64,000 nucleotides of DNA from Rufibacter latericius (GTDB lineage Bacteria; Bacteroidota; Bacteroidia; Cytophagales; Hymenobacteraceae), in contig NZ_RJJD01000003.1 of NCBI RefSeq assembly GCF_003721515.1, forward strand, positions 124,001 through 188,000, given 5' to 3'. The notes beneath the pieces were generated by a model, which saw only the letters and a list, made by a program, of their open reading frames with translations, searched no databases and was not told the DNA's origin. The position numbers and the translations under genes are program-made. This document shows positions 18,026-27,124 of this stretch, piece by piece; the stretch's first letter is position 1, and every line of letters starts with the position of its first letter.

Positions 18026-20641
18026 ATGCATTCATTCAAAAGCTATTTGCTGATATTTGCTATTTATCTCTATAGCTCCTCTTTCCTTTTCGGACAGACT
18101 ACTCCGCCCCCTTCGTGCGGTGCGGCCATCACTCCACCAGCTCAAACCACCGTCTGCTCCGGAACTCCGTTGACAGCCACTCCCTCCGGGGCCGGATTTC
18201 TCTACCAGTGGCAGAAAGACGGGGTTAACATACCAAACGCCAATCAAAGTACTTTCCCGCTGGAGGAATCAGGGAGCTACACGGTGATTGTATTGGGACC
18301 TTCCTGCGCCGCCGATACCTCAGATGCGGTGGCTATGACCGTCAACAAAGAGGAAGCAAAGTTCAGTGTGGAGAAAAGGGAAGCGATGACCCCACAAAGT
18401 ACCGATCCAGACTCCTGCGGAATTCCAGTTAAAGTAACCCTAAAGAATGAGTCTACACCGGAAACTGGTTTAACCTACAAATGGGAAATTCTGAATGGAG
18501 AAGACCCGGTAGACCCAGCCACTGCCAAATACATTGAAGGTACTTCTGAGACTTCTGAGAATCCGATTATCCAATTCAATGCAAAAGGCCAATACACCAT
18601 AAAATTGAGAATCCAAGGGCCTTGCTTTGATCCAAATAACCCAGACGGCCCAGAAGACCCTGTTGATCCTGAAAACCCAGATGCTGAATCAGACGGCCGG
18701 TACGTACATGAAGAAACGGTAGTGATCGTTTATCCGCAGGTGACTCCACAGGGCTTAAATGAGTGTGAAGAACCTGGCGTACCCTTTACTACCAACGGAA
18801 AGGCCCTTGCTCCTTTTGACCCGAATACCCCTGAACCAATTAAACCCGAAACGATTGAGTGGAAGGTTGTGCAGGGTACCGGGGTTACCATCAGCAATCC
18901 TAACGAAGAGAACCCAACCATCACGTTTCCAGAAAAGAAAGGCACCTACGTTTTATCGGTGAAATTCGAAAATCAGTGCGAAAGCTCTGATGCTTTGGAA
19001 GGAACGCCTACGCTCATCACGGTTGAGTTTACTCCTCGGCCGGCCAAGCCCTTTTTACAGGTGACGCAAACCTCTATCTGCGTGGGCGGCACCTACCAGA
19101 TAGCCCCTAGTCCAAATGATCCCACCAAAGGATATAATTTCTACGCAACCCCAACCGGTACCCAACCTCTGAATACTGGTGGTCCGGTATCCAGTTATTT
19201 TGCCGGCCCGGTGAACAGCAGAACGGTGTTCTATATCACGGCAGTGGAAAATGGTTGCGAAAGCCTGGAGCGCAGCGAGTTCACCATCAATATCATACAA
19301 CAGGACATTCAGAACACCATTGGTACCGCTCAAACCATTTGCGCAGATACTAAACCTGCTGCTTTAACTGGGAACGATGCCACCGTAGGCACCAACCGCC
19401 CAATCTATCTTTGGGAAAGCCGTGCCGTAGGTGAAACTGAATTCTCCCCGGCCGATGGAAGAAACGACCAGCAGAGCTTTTCACCGGCTGCCTTGTCGCA
19501 AACTACTGCTTACCGCCGGACGGTGACTTTTGAAGGCTGTGATACCCCGAACCTCAGCAACGAGATCATCATCGAGGTCCTTCCGGTTATTCTTCCAAGT
19601 GAAAATACGATTCAGGCAGACAGGGTCTTGGTTTGTCGTGGCGATGCACCTACGTTCACCGGAAACCTTATTTCCGGCGATATTGAATATGTATGGCAAA
19701 GCAGCACCACCAGCGCCACCACCGGTTTTGTGGATGCCGCAGCCGCTCCCGGCACTGACAACAAGAACGGGGCTTCTTTTACCCCAGCTTTCGTGTCGCA
19801 GCCAACCTGGTTTAGAAGGATTGCCAAATACAAGGGCACAACCTGCGATTTTGTACCATCGGCGGAGGCCATTTTAATTAACATTGAAGAGTTGCCTCAA
19901 GCCCCGATTGTGAAGGCAGCCGATGTAAGCACCTGCCAGGGAAGCTCGGCCCAGTTGGAAGTGCTTCCAGCCACCGGCGGACCTTTTACTTATGTTTGGT
20001 ACACCGAGGCTACAGGCGGCTCCCCTATCGGTTCCGGTTCACCTTTCGCCACCCCACCCTTGACAGGCGACGCCACCTTCTATGTAGAAGCAGTTAGTGC
20101 CAATGATTGTGTGAGTCCTCTGCGTACCGCGGTAAGGGTAGCCGTAGCCCCAATTTCGGCCAATGCAGGTAGAGATACTACCATCATCCAGGGACAATCG
20201 CTGCAACTGAAAGCCACAGGAGGTAATACCTACAAATGGACGCCTACCACCGGGTTAAGCAACCCGAACGTGGCGGATCCAGTGGCTACTCCAAATGTCA
20301 CCACTACCTACACCGTGACTGTTTCCAGCGGAGCCGGTTGTGAGGCTGTGGATGATATAACCGTAACTGTGTTGCCAAGAATTGTGGTGGTGAACACGTT
20401 CAGCCCTAACGGTGACGGGATCAATGAACTCTGGGAGATCAAGAACATTGAGAATTACCCCGATGCCACGGTAGAGATCTTCAACCGCTATGGCGCCAAG
20501 GTATTCAGTTCAAACGGGTACAGCCAACCGTGGGATGGAATGCACAACGGCAGTCCGCTTCCGTTGGCCACCTATTATTACATCATCCGCCTGAAGAAAG
20601 ACGAGAAACCATTCACGGGCAGTATTACCATTATCAAATAA
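18026..20641 (+). CDS. T9SS type B sorting-domain surface protein with Ig/PKD-like repeats
   Basis: 871 residues. Signal peptide (about 1-24, ending FLFGQ). Several beta-sandwich repeats follow, each with paired cysteines and motifs such as FLYQWQKDG, YTVIV, YVWQSS and TYTVTVSSGAGC. The C-terminal ~80 residues are a gliding-motility/CHU_C type sorting domain: FSPNGDGINELWEI, VEIFNRYGAKVF, PWDG, YYYIIRLKK. That domain is known to route proteins through the type IX secretion system. Likely an adhesin-like or structural surface protein; no enzymatic motif was seen. The PorP/SprF gene starts 4 nt downstream. Confidence 0.9.
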   Translation: MHSFKSYLLIFAIYLYSSSFLFGQTTPPPSCGAAITPPAQTTVCSGTPLTATPSGAGFLYQWQKDGVNIPNANQSTFPLEESGSYTVIVLGPSCAADTSDAVAMTVNKEEAKFSVEKREAMTPQSTDPDSCGIPVKVTLKNESTPETGLTYKWEILNGEDPVDPATAKYIEGTSETSENPIIQFNAKGQYTIKLRIQGPCFDPNNPDGPEDPVDPENPDAESDGRYVHEETVVIVYPQVTPQGLNECEEPGVPFTTNGKALAPFDPNTPEPIKPETIEWKVVQGTGVTISNPNEENPTITFPEKKGTYVLSVKFENQCESSDALEGTPTLITVEFTPRPAKPFLQVTQTSICVGGTYQIAPSPNDPTKGYNFYATPTGTQPLNTGGPVSSYFAGPVNSRTVFYITAVENGCESLERSEFTINIIQQDIQNTIGTAQTICADTKPAALTGNDATVGTNRPIYLWESRAVGETEFSPADGRNDQQSFSPAALSQTTAYRRTVTFEGCDTPNLSNEIIIEVLPVILPSENTIQADRVLVCRGDAPTFTGNLISGDIEYVWQSSTTSATTGFVDAAAAPGTDNKNGASFTPAFVSQPTWFRRIAKYKGTTCDFVPSAEAILINIEELPQAPIVKAADVSTCQGSSAQLEVLPATGGPFTYVWYTEATGGSPIGSGSPFATPPLTGDATFYVEAVSANDCVSPLRTAVRVAVAPISANAGRDTTIIQGQSLQLKATGGNTYKWTPTTGLSNPNVADPVATPNVTTTYTVTVSSGAGCEAVDDITVTVLPRIVVVNTFSPNGDGINELWEIKNIENYPDATVEIFNRYGAKVFSSNGYSQPWDGMHNGSPLPLATYYYIIRLKKDEKPFTGSITIIK

Positions 20642-20645
20642 TCAG

Positions 20646-21656
20646 ATGAAGAAATATTTAGGCACTTTTCTGGTTTTACTGCTTCTTACCGCCCCGGTTT
20701 GGGGACAACAACGGCCGCAGTACAGCCAATACATGATAAATGGATATTTGCTGAATCCCGCCATCACGGGGATTGAAGACTATACCGAGGTAAAAATTGG
20801 AACCCGTCAGCAGTGGATGGGACTGGAAGGCGCTCCTAAAACCTTCCATGTTAGTGCGCACACACCACTTAACAAACAGGTAGCCAGTGTGCGTACGGGG
20901 GGCAAGGGCATCACCAGCACCCGCAAGGTGAACCAGAACCGATTTGTTCGGGCATATCCGCACCATGGCGTGGGAATCCAGGCGATCAAGGATGTGACGG
21001 GCCCTCTAAGCCGGACGAATGTGAACCTTACTTACGCCTACCACCTACCCATTACCAAAACCATCACGGTGTCTATGGGGGCAAGTGCGGGTATCCTGCG
21101 CAACGGGTTCAATCCAAGCAAGGCTACGTTCACCAATCCGTCTGACCCGGCCATTTCCAGCGACTACGTGAACCGGAACTACTTTGACCTGGGAATAGGA
21201 ACCTGGATTTACTCGAATTCCTTTTTCGTTGGCCTATCTGGCGCGCAGCTCCTGAAAAGCAACCGAGACTTGAACCCCGCCGAGGAAGAGGAAACCTCGA
21301 ACAATGTGCTACAGAAGCATTTTATTGGAACAGCAGGCTATAAACTTCCCGTAGGGCGCGAAGTGGTTTTGATACCATCTGTCTTGGTGAAACTCACCGA
21401 GCCTAGCCCCACCACCCTAGATTTCAACTTAAGGGCCCTATACGCCGACAGGGTTTGGGCAGGTGTCTCTTTCCGAAACCAGGATGCGTTTGCCTTCATG
21501 GCGGGCGTGAACATCAGCCATATCATGGATGCCAGCTACTCTTATGACTACAACACCTCAGAGTTGAACATCGCCAACTCGGGCACCCACGAAGTAGTTC
21601 TGGGATTGAAACTCTTCAACAAAGGGAAAGTAATCTGTCCGCGCTGGATGCATTGA
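20646..21656 (+). CDS. PorP/SprF family type IX secretion membrane protein
   Basis: 336 residues. Signal peptide about 1-20 (ends VWGQ). The mature start RPQYSQYMINGYLLNPAITG is the signature of the PorP/SprF family, an outer-membrane beta-barrel component that partners T9SS machinery or individual type B cargoes. Repeated amphipathic strands follow (VSMGASAGIL, FFVGLSGAQLL, VWAGVSFR, YSYDYNTSEL). Directly downstream of a type B cargo gene by 4 nt, as is common for cargo-specific PorP-like proteins, so the pair is probably cotranscribed and co-functional. Confidence 0.92.
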   Translation: MKKYLGTFLVLLLLTAPVWGQQRPQYSQYMINGYLLNPAITGIEDYTEVKIGTRQQWMGLEGAPKTFHVSAHTPLNKQVASVRTGGKGITSTRKVNQNRFVRAYPHHGVGIQAIKDVTGPLSRTNVNLTYAYHLPITKTITVSMGASAGILRNGFNPSKATFTNPSDPAISSDYVNRNYFDLGIGTWIYSNSFFVGLSGAQLLKSNRDLNPAEEEETSNNVLQKHFIGTAGYKLPVGREVVLIPSVLVKLTEPSPTTLDFNLRALYADRVWAGVSFRNQDAFAFMAGVNISHIMDASYSYDYNTSELNIANSGTHEVVLGLKLFNKGKVICPRWMH

Positions 21657-21680
21657 TTCAGGTTCTTTAGATACTAAAAG

Positions 21681-21714
21681 AGAGAGGCCAATTTCCTAGG
21701 AGATTGGCCTCTCT
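21681..21714 (+). terminator. Terminator after the porP-like gene
   Basis: AGAGAGGCCAAT (21681-21692) pairs with ATTGGCCTCTCT (21703-21714), followed by TGATTTT that starts an HC36 copy. Confidence 0.8.
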
Positions 21715-21715
21715 T

Positions 21716-21751
21716 GATTTTGAGCTATTTTCAGGAAAACTGCCCCAATTC
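21716..21751. repeat. HC36 palindrome
   Basis: GATTTTGAGC, ATTTTCAGGAAAAC, TGCCCC, CAATTC in 36 nt, immediately right of a terminator. Convergent space. Confidence 0.65.
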
Positions 21752-21843
21752 ACCTGAAGTCAACTATGCCTTGTATTTAAACGTTTTTGGTTGCTTGTAG
21801 AGACCAAGCTCTGCCTTGTCTCCAAGATGGCAAAGAAAAGTAT

Positions 21844-21979
21844 GGGCAATCCCTGGTGGTTGCCCTTCACGGTAAATCACTGATTAAAACACCTTGGCTT
21901 TTTAAACAAGGGTTGCTTTTAGGACATGTTTTATTGAAAACGCCGCCAAAGCAGAAAGGGTTACCACCAGAGATTGCCC
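21844..21979. repeat. Long inverted repeat enclosing an HC36 copy
   Basis: 24-nt arms (21844-21867 and 21956-21979) match at 21 positions and enclose the HC36 copy at 21916-21951. A 73-codon frame across it (21787-22008) looks non-coding. Lies in the convergent space before the GH43 gene. Confidence 0.6.
21916..21951. repeat. HC36 palindrome
   Basis: CTTTTAGGAC, ATGTTTTATTGAAAAC, GCCGCC, AAAG; a divergent 36-nt copy nested in the longer inverted repeat. Confidence 0.5.
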
Positions 21980-21988
21980 CTACACAAA

Positions 21989-22021
21989 AAAGCCCGACCT
22001 CTAAATAAAAGGCCGGGCTTT
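21989..22021 (-). terminator. Terminator of the GH43 gene
   Basis: AAAGCCCGACCT (21989-22000) pairs with AGGCCGGGCTTT (22010-22021) with one wobble. T-runs lie on both sides, 22 bp past the minus-strand stop. Confidence 0.8.
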
Positions 22022-22042
22022 AAATTTGAAATCGAATAAAAC

Positions 22043-23167
22043 TTAGGACTTCAACGGGTTGATGGTCTGGATGGTGCCATCTGGGTTGTGGGTTAGCTCG
22101 GTTACTTTGACGTTACGTAGATGGGTTTTGCCCGATAGCTGCGTGTCATGGTAGAACAGGTACCACTTGCCTTTGAACTCCACTACCGAATGGTGGTTGG
22201 TCCAGCCTTGCACCGGTTTCAGGAGCACGCCTTTGTAGGTGAACGGTCCGGTGGGTGAATCCCCGATGGCGTACACAATGTTGTGGGTATCGCCGGTGGA
22301 GTATGAGAAGTAATATTTGCCGTTGTACTTGTGCACCCAGGCGGCTTCAAAGAAACGTCTGTCATGGTCAGTGGCAGGGAAAGGCTTTCCGTTTTCGTCC
22401 AGAATCTGCACGTCTTTTACCGGTCCATCAAACCCTAGCATGTCTTTGCGCATCTTAGCCATTTTGGGCAGGAGCGCGTTTCCGGTGGTTGGCTCCGGAG
22501 CCGCGGTAGAATCATACTTGCCGGTAGCCCAACGCTGCAGCTGACCGCCCCAGATTCCGCCGAAGTACATGTAAGAAGTTCCGTCTTCATCCGTGAAAAC
22601 GGCGGGATCCATGCTGAAGCTGCCCTCAATAGGTTTAGGCTCGGCTTTGAACGGGCCCGATGGCGAGGTAGAAGTAGCCACGCCGATTCTGAACACATCC
22701 TGCTTGTCTTTCACCGGGAAGTAAAGGTAATACTTGCCGTTTTTGAACGCCGCGTCTGGAGCCCACAACTGACGACCGGCCCACGGAATATCCTTCACGC
22801 GCAAGGCCACCCCATGATCGGTTACCTTGCCGTTAATATCATCCATTGAGAAGACATGGTAATCGCGCATGTCAAAGTGATCGCCGTTGTCATTCTCCGG
22901 GGTACCCGCGGCGGTATCATGCGAAGGGTAAATGTAGATTTTGCCGTTGAATACGTGCGCCGACGGATCTGCGGTGAACAGGTCTTTTACCAGTGGCTGA
23001 GACAGGTACTTAGAAGTATCGGTCTGGGAAGTGGTAGCGGCAGGGGTGCTGCTCTCATCGGCCGAAGTTTTCGTGTCTGCTCCGTCCTGTTTTTGGCAGG
23101 CGCTGTTCAAGGCAGAAGCAGCTACCAATACCAAAGGCAGATACTTGGCGGTTCTAAACTTTGTCAT
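22043..23167 (-). CDS. Glycoside hydrolase family 43 lipoprotein
   Basis: 374 residues. Lipoprotein signal with Cys at about 24 (ALNSAC), then a Ser/Thr-rich linker to about 60, then a five-bladed beta-propeller. The GH43 catalytic triad is visible: general base Asp in FTADPSAHVFNGKIY, pKa-modulating Asp in SFSMDPAVF, general acid Glu in RRFFEAAWVHKYNGKYY. The WTNHHSVVEFKGKWYLFYHD end is typical. Probably an exported xylosidase or arabinosidase; the exact glycan cannot be told. No SusC/SusD pair is nearby, so this is not a classical polysaccharide utilization locus. Confidence 0.9.
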   Translation of the reverse strand: MTKFRTAKYLPLVLVAASALNSACQKQDGADTKTSADESSTPAATTSQTDTSKYLSQPLVKDLFTADPSAHVFNGKIYIYPSHDTAAGTPENDNGDHFDMRDYHVFSMDDINGKVTDHGVALRVKDIPWAGRQLWAPDAAFKNGKYYLYFPVKDKQDVFRIGVATSTSPSGPFKAEPKPIEGSFSMDPAVFTDEDGTSYMYFGGIWGGQLQRWATGKYDSTAAPEPTTGNALLPKMAKMRKDMLGFDGPVKDVQILDENGKPFPATDHDRRFFEAAWVHKYNGKYYFSYSTGDTHNIVYAIGDSPTGPFTYKGVLLKPVQGWTNHHSVVEFKGKWYLFYHDTQLSGKTHLRNVKVTELTHNPDGTIQTINPLKS

Positions 23168-23403
23168 CTTTTGTTTGTGGGTTAGGATTTATCAGGTGAA
23201 TATACTCAAATCCCCTTGGCTTCCGCAACCGATTGCAATTAAAAATGTCAAGTCCCCAATAATCAGGGGAAAGCCACTCCTCTCTACTTTGACTGGTTCC
23301 TAAACCAATCTCCTCCCCACTTCTTTTTCTTAATTACTCCAGAGTTCTCGTCACTAGTAGGGCCTCTATAAGCAAGATAAGTTTATTCTCTTGCTGAATA
23401 CCA

Positions 23404-23439
23404 GTTTACAGGCCATTTTCAGAAAATCAAGGCCTAACA
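23404..23439. repeat. HC36 palindrome
   Basis: GTTTACAGGCC, ATTTTCAG, AAAATCAAGGCC, then TAACAAAC (3 nt longer than standard if carried to the last AAAC). Upstream of genes on both sides. Confidence 0.65.
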
Positions 23440-23515
23440 AACGTTTAGTCTAAATTCAACGTCTGCTTGAATTACAATCCGTCTCAAGCTTAATTCAAAC
23501 CATTTATACCCAAAC

Positions 23516-23551
23516 ATTTTACTCCTGCTTTCTTAAAACAAGGCCCAAAAT
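23516..23551. repeat. HC36 palindrome (divergent)
   Basis: ATTTTACTCC, GCTTTC, AAAACAAGGCCC, AAAAT in 36 nt, in the same divergent region. Confidence 0.5.
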
Positions 23552-23669
23552 AAGGAAAAAGAAAAATAGCATTTATCTAAACTGATTTCCATAAGAGACA
23601 ACCTTAGCGGAAATAAACCTCGTTTAAGAAAAGAAAGAGAAAAATCACCCTTACCAATTATCTACAACC

Positions 23670-25613
23670 ATGACTTCTAAACACCCTAACCTCAGCGTGA
23701 CCGAGAGTTCTGAAGAATCTATTGTTTCCAAGAATATTGAGGAGTCTAAAGAGGCTGATTTTGAAGATAGCTCCCATGTTTTTATAAGCGCCGATAACCC
23801 CCTCCCCCGGGTAGTGCTTCGGCCTAATACGTACTCGTTGCTGGACGGTGAGTGGAAATTTTCCCTGGACCAGGATGACCGCGGCTTACAGGAGGCTTGG
23901 TACCTGGGGTATAAATACAAGCACACCGCCAACTGGCCAGGTTCTGTAGAGGAACACATGGCCCAGAACAAAGAAACGCTGCAAACCCCCGCCTGGCAAG
24001 ACAAAGTGATTGCCTGGTATGAGCGTGAGTTCACCCGACCCGAGAAACTGGAAAGCGGCGGGAAAAGCATTTACCAGATCACCTTTGGGGCGTGTGGGTA
24101 TGAAACCCGGGTTTGGCTTAACGGCCGCCTGCTCACCGACATTGAGGGCGGCGAGGTGCATTACGGCGAATACAACTCCTTTTCCTTTGAGATCAACGAA
24201 GACCACCTGCTGCCGGTGAACTGGCTTACCGTGCGCATCTCGCACAGCATGGATGCCGAGGTGCCCCGGGGCAAGCAGGAATCTCACGTGTACAAACGCG
24301 GGGGAATCTGGTACCAGACCTACGCCGGAGCCGTGCGCAGCGTTTGGATTGAAACCGTTGAGCGCAACCGCCTCCGCTCGCGCGTAGGCGTGCAGGGAAT
24401 CATTGAAGACTCCATGGTGCGCTTCAATTTTACCACCAGAATTCATGATCCCGGCCAGTACACCCTGAAGCTGAACATCTATGACCGGGAAGCAGGTCCT
24501 CACGCAGAACCTATTTCCACCTCCGACTTCAACCTAAGGCTGGAAGCTGGCCAGAAAGCCCAGTATGTAGCCATTGAAGTGCCCAATGCCCGATTATGGA
24601 GCCCCGAGGACCCTCACCTGTACCGGTTCGAGGCGCAGTTGATTGACAGCTCGGGGTATTCCGCTGAAATAGAAGGGCACTTCGGGTTGCGCAAGATTGA
24701 GGCCCGCGGAAGGCACATTTACCTCAACAACCAGGAAATCTACATAGACGGAATCCTGTACCAGCCCGGTACCGCTACGTACGAGGAAATGCGACGCCAC
24801 ATGTACGCCATGAAAGAACTAGGTTGTAACCTGGTACGCGTACACATAGCCGGTATCGATCCAAGGATCTATAACCTGGCTGATGAAATTGGGTTGCTGC
24901 TGTGGGTGGAGGTGCCAAGTCCGCACTCTTCTACCAAGCGGAGCCGCGAGAACCACCGCATTGAGCTTATGCGCATGCTGGCCCTCATCGAAACCAACCC
25001 CTCAGTGGTGATCTGGAGTTTGTACAACGAAGACTGGGGCGCCCAGGACATTGCGACCAACCCCGAGACCCGCCAGTACATCATGGATATCTTCCACTTC
25101 ATGAAAATCAGGTATCCGCAGTTCCTGGTAGTGGATAACGACGGATGGCAGCACATTTCTTTTGAAGGAAAGCTGAAGTCTGACCTGCTCACCGCTCACC
25201 TGTACACACCTAAACTGAACAAGTGGAAGAAGCTGCTTGATAAACTGACCGCCGGCGAAATGGAAGGCGTAGCCGTGCTGCCGTTGGTGATTGGTGACCA
25301 GTACTTCTACCGCGGACAAACACCGTTGATTGTAAGCGAATGGGGAGGTTTCGGGTTCTCAGATTACGGCGGACCCCAAAGCTCTGACGAACGCACCGAG
25401 TCCATCAGAGCTTTTAAGCAGGAACTCCGGAAACGCCGCATTGCGGGAGATGTCTATACCCAGGCCACCAACATTGAAGAGGAGAAAAACGGGCTCCTTG
25501 ACTTCCATACGGGAGAACTGACGGTTCCGGCGGGCTTGCTCAGTACCCAGGACTGTGGTATAGAGCCACAAGCCAGCAAACGGGTGGGGCGTAAGAAGAA
25601 GAAAAAGGAATAA
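23670..25613 (+). CDS. Glycoside hydrolase family 2 enzyme
   Basis: 647 residues, no signal peptide, so probably cytosolic unless another start is used. The first ~33 residues are an unusual Ser/Glu-rich stretch. A jelly-roll sugar-binding domain (about 50-230), an Ig-like domain (about 235-345) and a TIM barrel (from about 350) follow. The acid/base is Glu454 in SLYNEDWG and the nucleophile Glu557 in VSEWGGFG, both as in GH2. Beta-galactosidase, -glucuronidase or -mannosidase activity cannot be separated by eye. Ends in a lysine-rich tail (GRKKKKKE). Divergent from the GH43 lipoprotein gene. Confidence 0.9.
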   Translation: MTSKHPNLSVTESSEESIVSKNIEESKEADFEDSSHVFISADNPLPRVVLRPNTYSLLDGEWKFSLDQDDRGLQEAWYLGYKYKHTANWPGSVEEHMAQNKETLQTPAWQDKVIAWYEREFTRPEKLESGGKSIYQITFGACGYETRVWLNGRLLTDIEGGEVHYGEYNSFSFEINEDHLLPVNWLTVRISHSMDAEVPRGKQESHVYKRGGIWYQTYAGAVRSVWIETVERNRLRSRVGVQGIIEDSMVRFNFTTRIHDPGQYTLKLNIYDREAGPHAEPISTSDFNLRLEAGQKAQYVAIEVPNARLWSPEDPHLYRFEAQLIDSSGYSAEIEGHFGLRKIEARGRHIYLNNQEIYIDGILYQPGTATYEEMRRHMYAMKELGCNLVRVHIAGIDPRIYNLADEIGLLLWVEVPSPHSSTKRSRENHRIELMRMLALIETNPSVVIWSLYNEDWGAQDIATNPETRQYIMDIFHFMKIRYPQFLVVDNDGWQHISFEGKLKSDLLTAHLYTPKLNKWKKLLDKLTAGEMEGVAVLPLVIGDQYFYRGQTPLIVSEWGGFGFSDYGGPQSSDERTESIRAFKQELRKRRIAGDVYTQATNIEEEKNGLLDFHTGELTVPAGLLSTQDCGIEPQASKRVGRKKKKKE

Positions 25614-25636
25614 CCCGCTTAGTTAAAAAAAAAAGG

Positions 25637-25688
25637 AAGAACTTGTTTCAGGGCCGTTTTCAAAGAACCGCCTCTGAAACAGGTTCTT
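25637..25688. repeat. HC36 palindrome with gene-specific outer stem
   Basis: Core 25645-25680 (GTTTCAGGGCC, GTTTTC, GCC, CTGAAAC). The outer arms AAGAACTTGTTTCAG and CTGAAACAGGTTCTT extend the stem to 15 bp with one G-T wobble, followed by TTATC. Between GH2 and MBL genes, both plus. Confidence 0.8.
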
Positions 25689-25782
25689 TTATCTTTAGGC
25701 CTCCTGGCTGCGTAAAACTACAGGAAACAAATTTTAGGTTAAATTGTCCTATATTCAGTATATCCATCTAATGAATACACCT

Positions 25783-26541
25783 ATGAAAAAACTCTTGCTC
25801 CTGCTTTTCAGCATCGGCACTTTTCAAGTTGGGGCGCAAAACCTGCCTCAGCCCGACCGCATCAAAACCGAAAAAGGGGACTTGGTGGTTCAGCCCGTCA
25901 CCCATGGTTCGGTGGTCTTGCAGTGGAACGGGAAAACTATATGGGTAGACCCGTACGGTGGAGCTGCCCTGTTCACCAACCTGGCCAAGCCAGACCTGAT
26001 TCTGATCACCGACATCCACCCTGACCACCTGGATACCAAAACCTTGCAGGCCCTACCCACCACTACTGCCATGGTAGTTGCCCCACAGGCAGTGGTAGAC
26101 CAGTTACCCGAAGCCATGAAAGCCAAAGCGGTGGTGCTGAAGAACGGCGCCAAAACCCAACAGCTAGGAGTTGACATTGAGGCCATCCCCATGTACAACC
26201 TGCCAGAATCTGCCGATGCCATGCACACCAAAGGCCGCGGGAACGGATATGTTTTGAGAATGGGGAACAAAAACGTGTACCTGTCTGGTGACACTGAGGA
26301 TATCCCCGAGATGCGGGCCCTCAAAAACATTGACGTGGCGTTCGTGTGCATGAACCTGCCTTACACCATGGATGTAAACCAGGCCGCCTCCGCTGTGCTG
26401 GAATTCAAACCGAAAGTCGTGTACCCGTACCATTACCGGGGCAAGGAGGGACTGAGTGATGTAAACGCGTTCAAAGCCCAGGTGGAGGCCGGTAAAAAGC
26501 AGATTGAGGTCCGCCTGCGGGAATGGTATCCTAAGAGCTAG
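25783..26541 (+). CDS. Exported MBL-fold metallo-hydrolase
   Basis: 252 residues from ATG 25783; another in-frame ATG lies at 25771. The signal peptide (MKKLLLLLFSIGTFQVGAQ) predicts export to the periplasm. Beta-lactamase-like metal motif DIHPDHLD, later YLSGDTEDIPEM with a metal-bridging Asp and YPYHYRG with the last histidine, resembling the UlaG/lactonase-like branch of the superfamily. Substrate unknown. Followed by an HC36 copy fused to a 24-bp terminator. Confidence 0.85.
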   Translation: MKKLLLLLFSIGTFQVGAQNLPQPDRIKTEKGDLVVQPVTHGSVVLQWNGKTIWVDPYGGAALFTNLAKPDLILITDIHPDHLDTKTLQALPTTTAMVVAPQAVVDQLPEAMKAKAVVLKNGAKTQQLGVDIEAIPMYNLPESADAMHTKGRGNGYVLRMGNKNVYLSGDTEDIPEMRALKNIDVAFVCMNLPYTMDVNQAASAVLEFKPKVVYPYHYRGKEGLSDVNAFKAQVEAGKKQIEVRLREWYPKS

Positions 26542-26553
26542 CTCACAACGCTT

Positions 26554-26589
26554 TCCTTTAGGGCCATTTCCCTGAAAAGGGCCTTAAAC
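26554..26589. repeat. HC36 palindrome
   Basis: TTTAGGGCC, ATTTC, GAAAAGGGCC, TTAAAC. Its right-hand AAAC is also the start of the following terminator arm, so the two hairpins are mutually exclusive. Convergent space. Confidence 0.7.
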
Positions 26590-26638
26590 GAAAATCGGGG
26601 TTCCCACTTTCTGCAAGTGGGAACCCCGATTTTCGTTT
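26586..26638. terminator. 24-bp perfect terminator hairpin
   Basis: Arms 26586-26609 and 26615-26638 are perfectly complementary with loop TCTGC and GTTTTA after it. Serves the convergent MBL gene and the minus-strand gene at 26651. Confidence 0.88.
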
Positions 26639-26650
26639 TAGAACGCATTC

Positions 26651-27028
26651 TTAGAGCCGGTTGTAATCGGCTTCTTCAGAATTGGTTTCTTTGCTGTCCA
26701 GCGGCTGGTCGTTCATGCGCAGACCGTTGGCACTACCGTCCATGGCGTCATAACTTCCTTCCATTTCAAAGCCAGGGCCCTGGGTGTCAGACTCCTTGCT
26801 GGCAGGGTCGTTAGCCCCGTAACCGGTGATCTCGTTCCCCCCGATGTGCAGGTTCTCCAGTTTGTCTTTCTGGTCATTGCGTTCGGTATCGCCGCCCAAA
26901 CCTATGTTCCGCTTGGCCGATGGGTCTGGTTGGTTTCCGGGCGCGTTTCGCTGATGGTATTCATCGTTCAGGTTGTTCGCCTTTTTGGAGTCTTTATTAT
27001 CGTCGTCAAAAATATCTAGAATAGCCAT
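26651..27028 (-). CDS. Hydrophilic, probably disordered hypothetical protein
   Basis: 125 residues, MAILDIFDDDNKDSKK at the N-terminus, dominated by Asp, Asn, Gly, Lys and Glu with no hydrophobic core, signal or membrane segment. Repeated G-G/G-N patterns (IGLGGDTERND, HIGGNEITGYG). The composition recalls small stress- or desiccation-type proteins, but no hydrophilin motif is firmly seen. I do not recognise it. Downstream terminator and clear start support a real gene. Confidence 0.7.
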   Translation of the reverse strand: MAILDIFDDDNKDSKKANNLNDEYHQRNAPGNQPDPSAKRNIGLGGDTERNDQKDKLENLHIGGNEITGYGANDPASKESDTQGPGFEMEGSYDAMDGSANGLRMNDQPLDSKETNSEEADYNRL

Positions 27029-27124
27029 AGTCTTTAAAGTAAGGTGTATACCCGTTTACGAGGACGAAGGCGGGTTGTTTAGAACCACCCCTGCTATACT
27101 GTTAGAAATGGTGGTTTAATCAAA

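Larger units (their letters stand above)
23168..23669. other. Divergent intergenic region between GH43 and GH2
   Basis: 502 bp with promoters presumably firing outward, but no clean consensus was recognised. It contains two HC36 copies (23404-23439, 23516-23551) although no gene ends here, so these copies cannot simply be terminators. Confidence 0.55.

Noticed and set aside
21787-22008. 73-codon frame before the GH43 terminator
   Set aside because: It translates the arms of an inverted repeat and a terminator, which explains its sequence.
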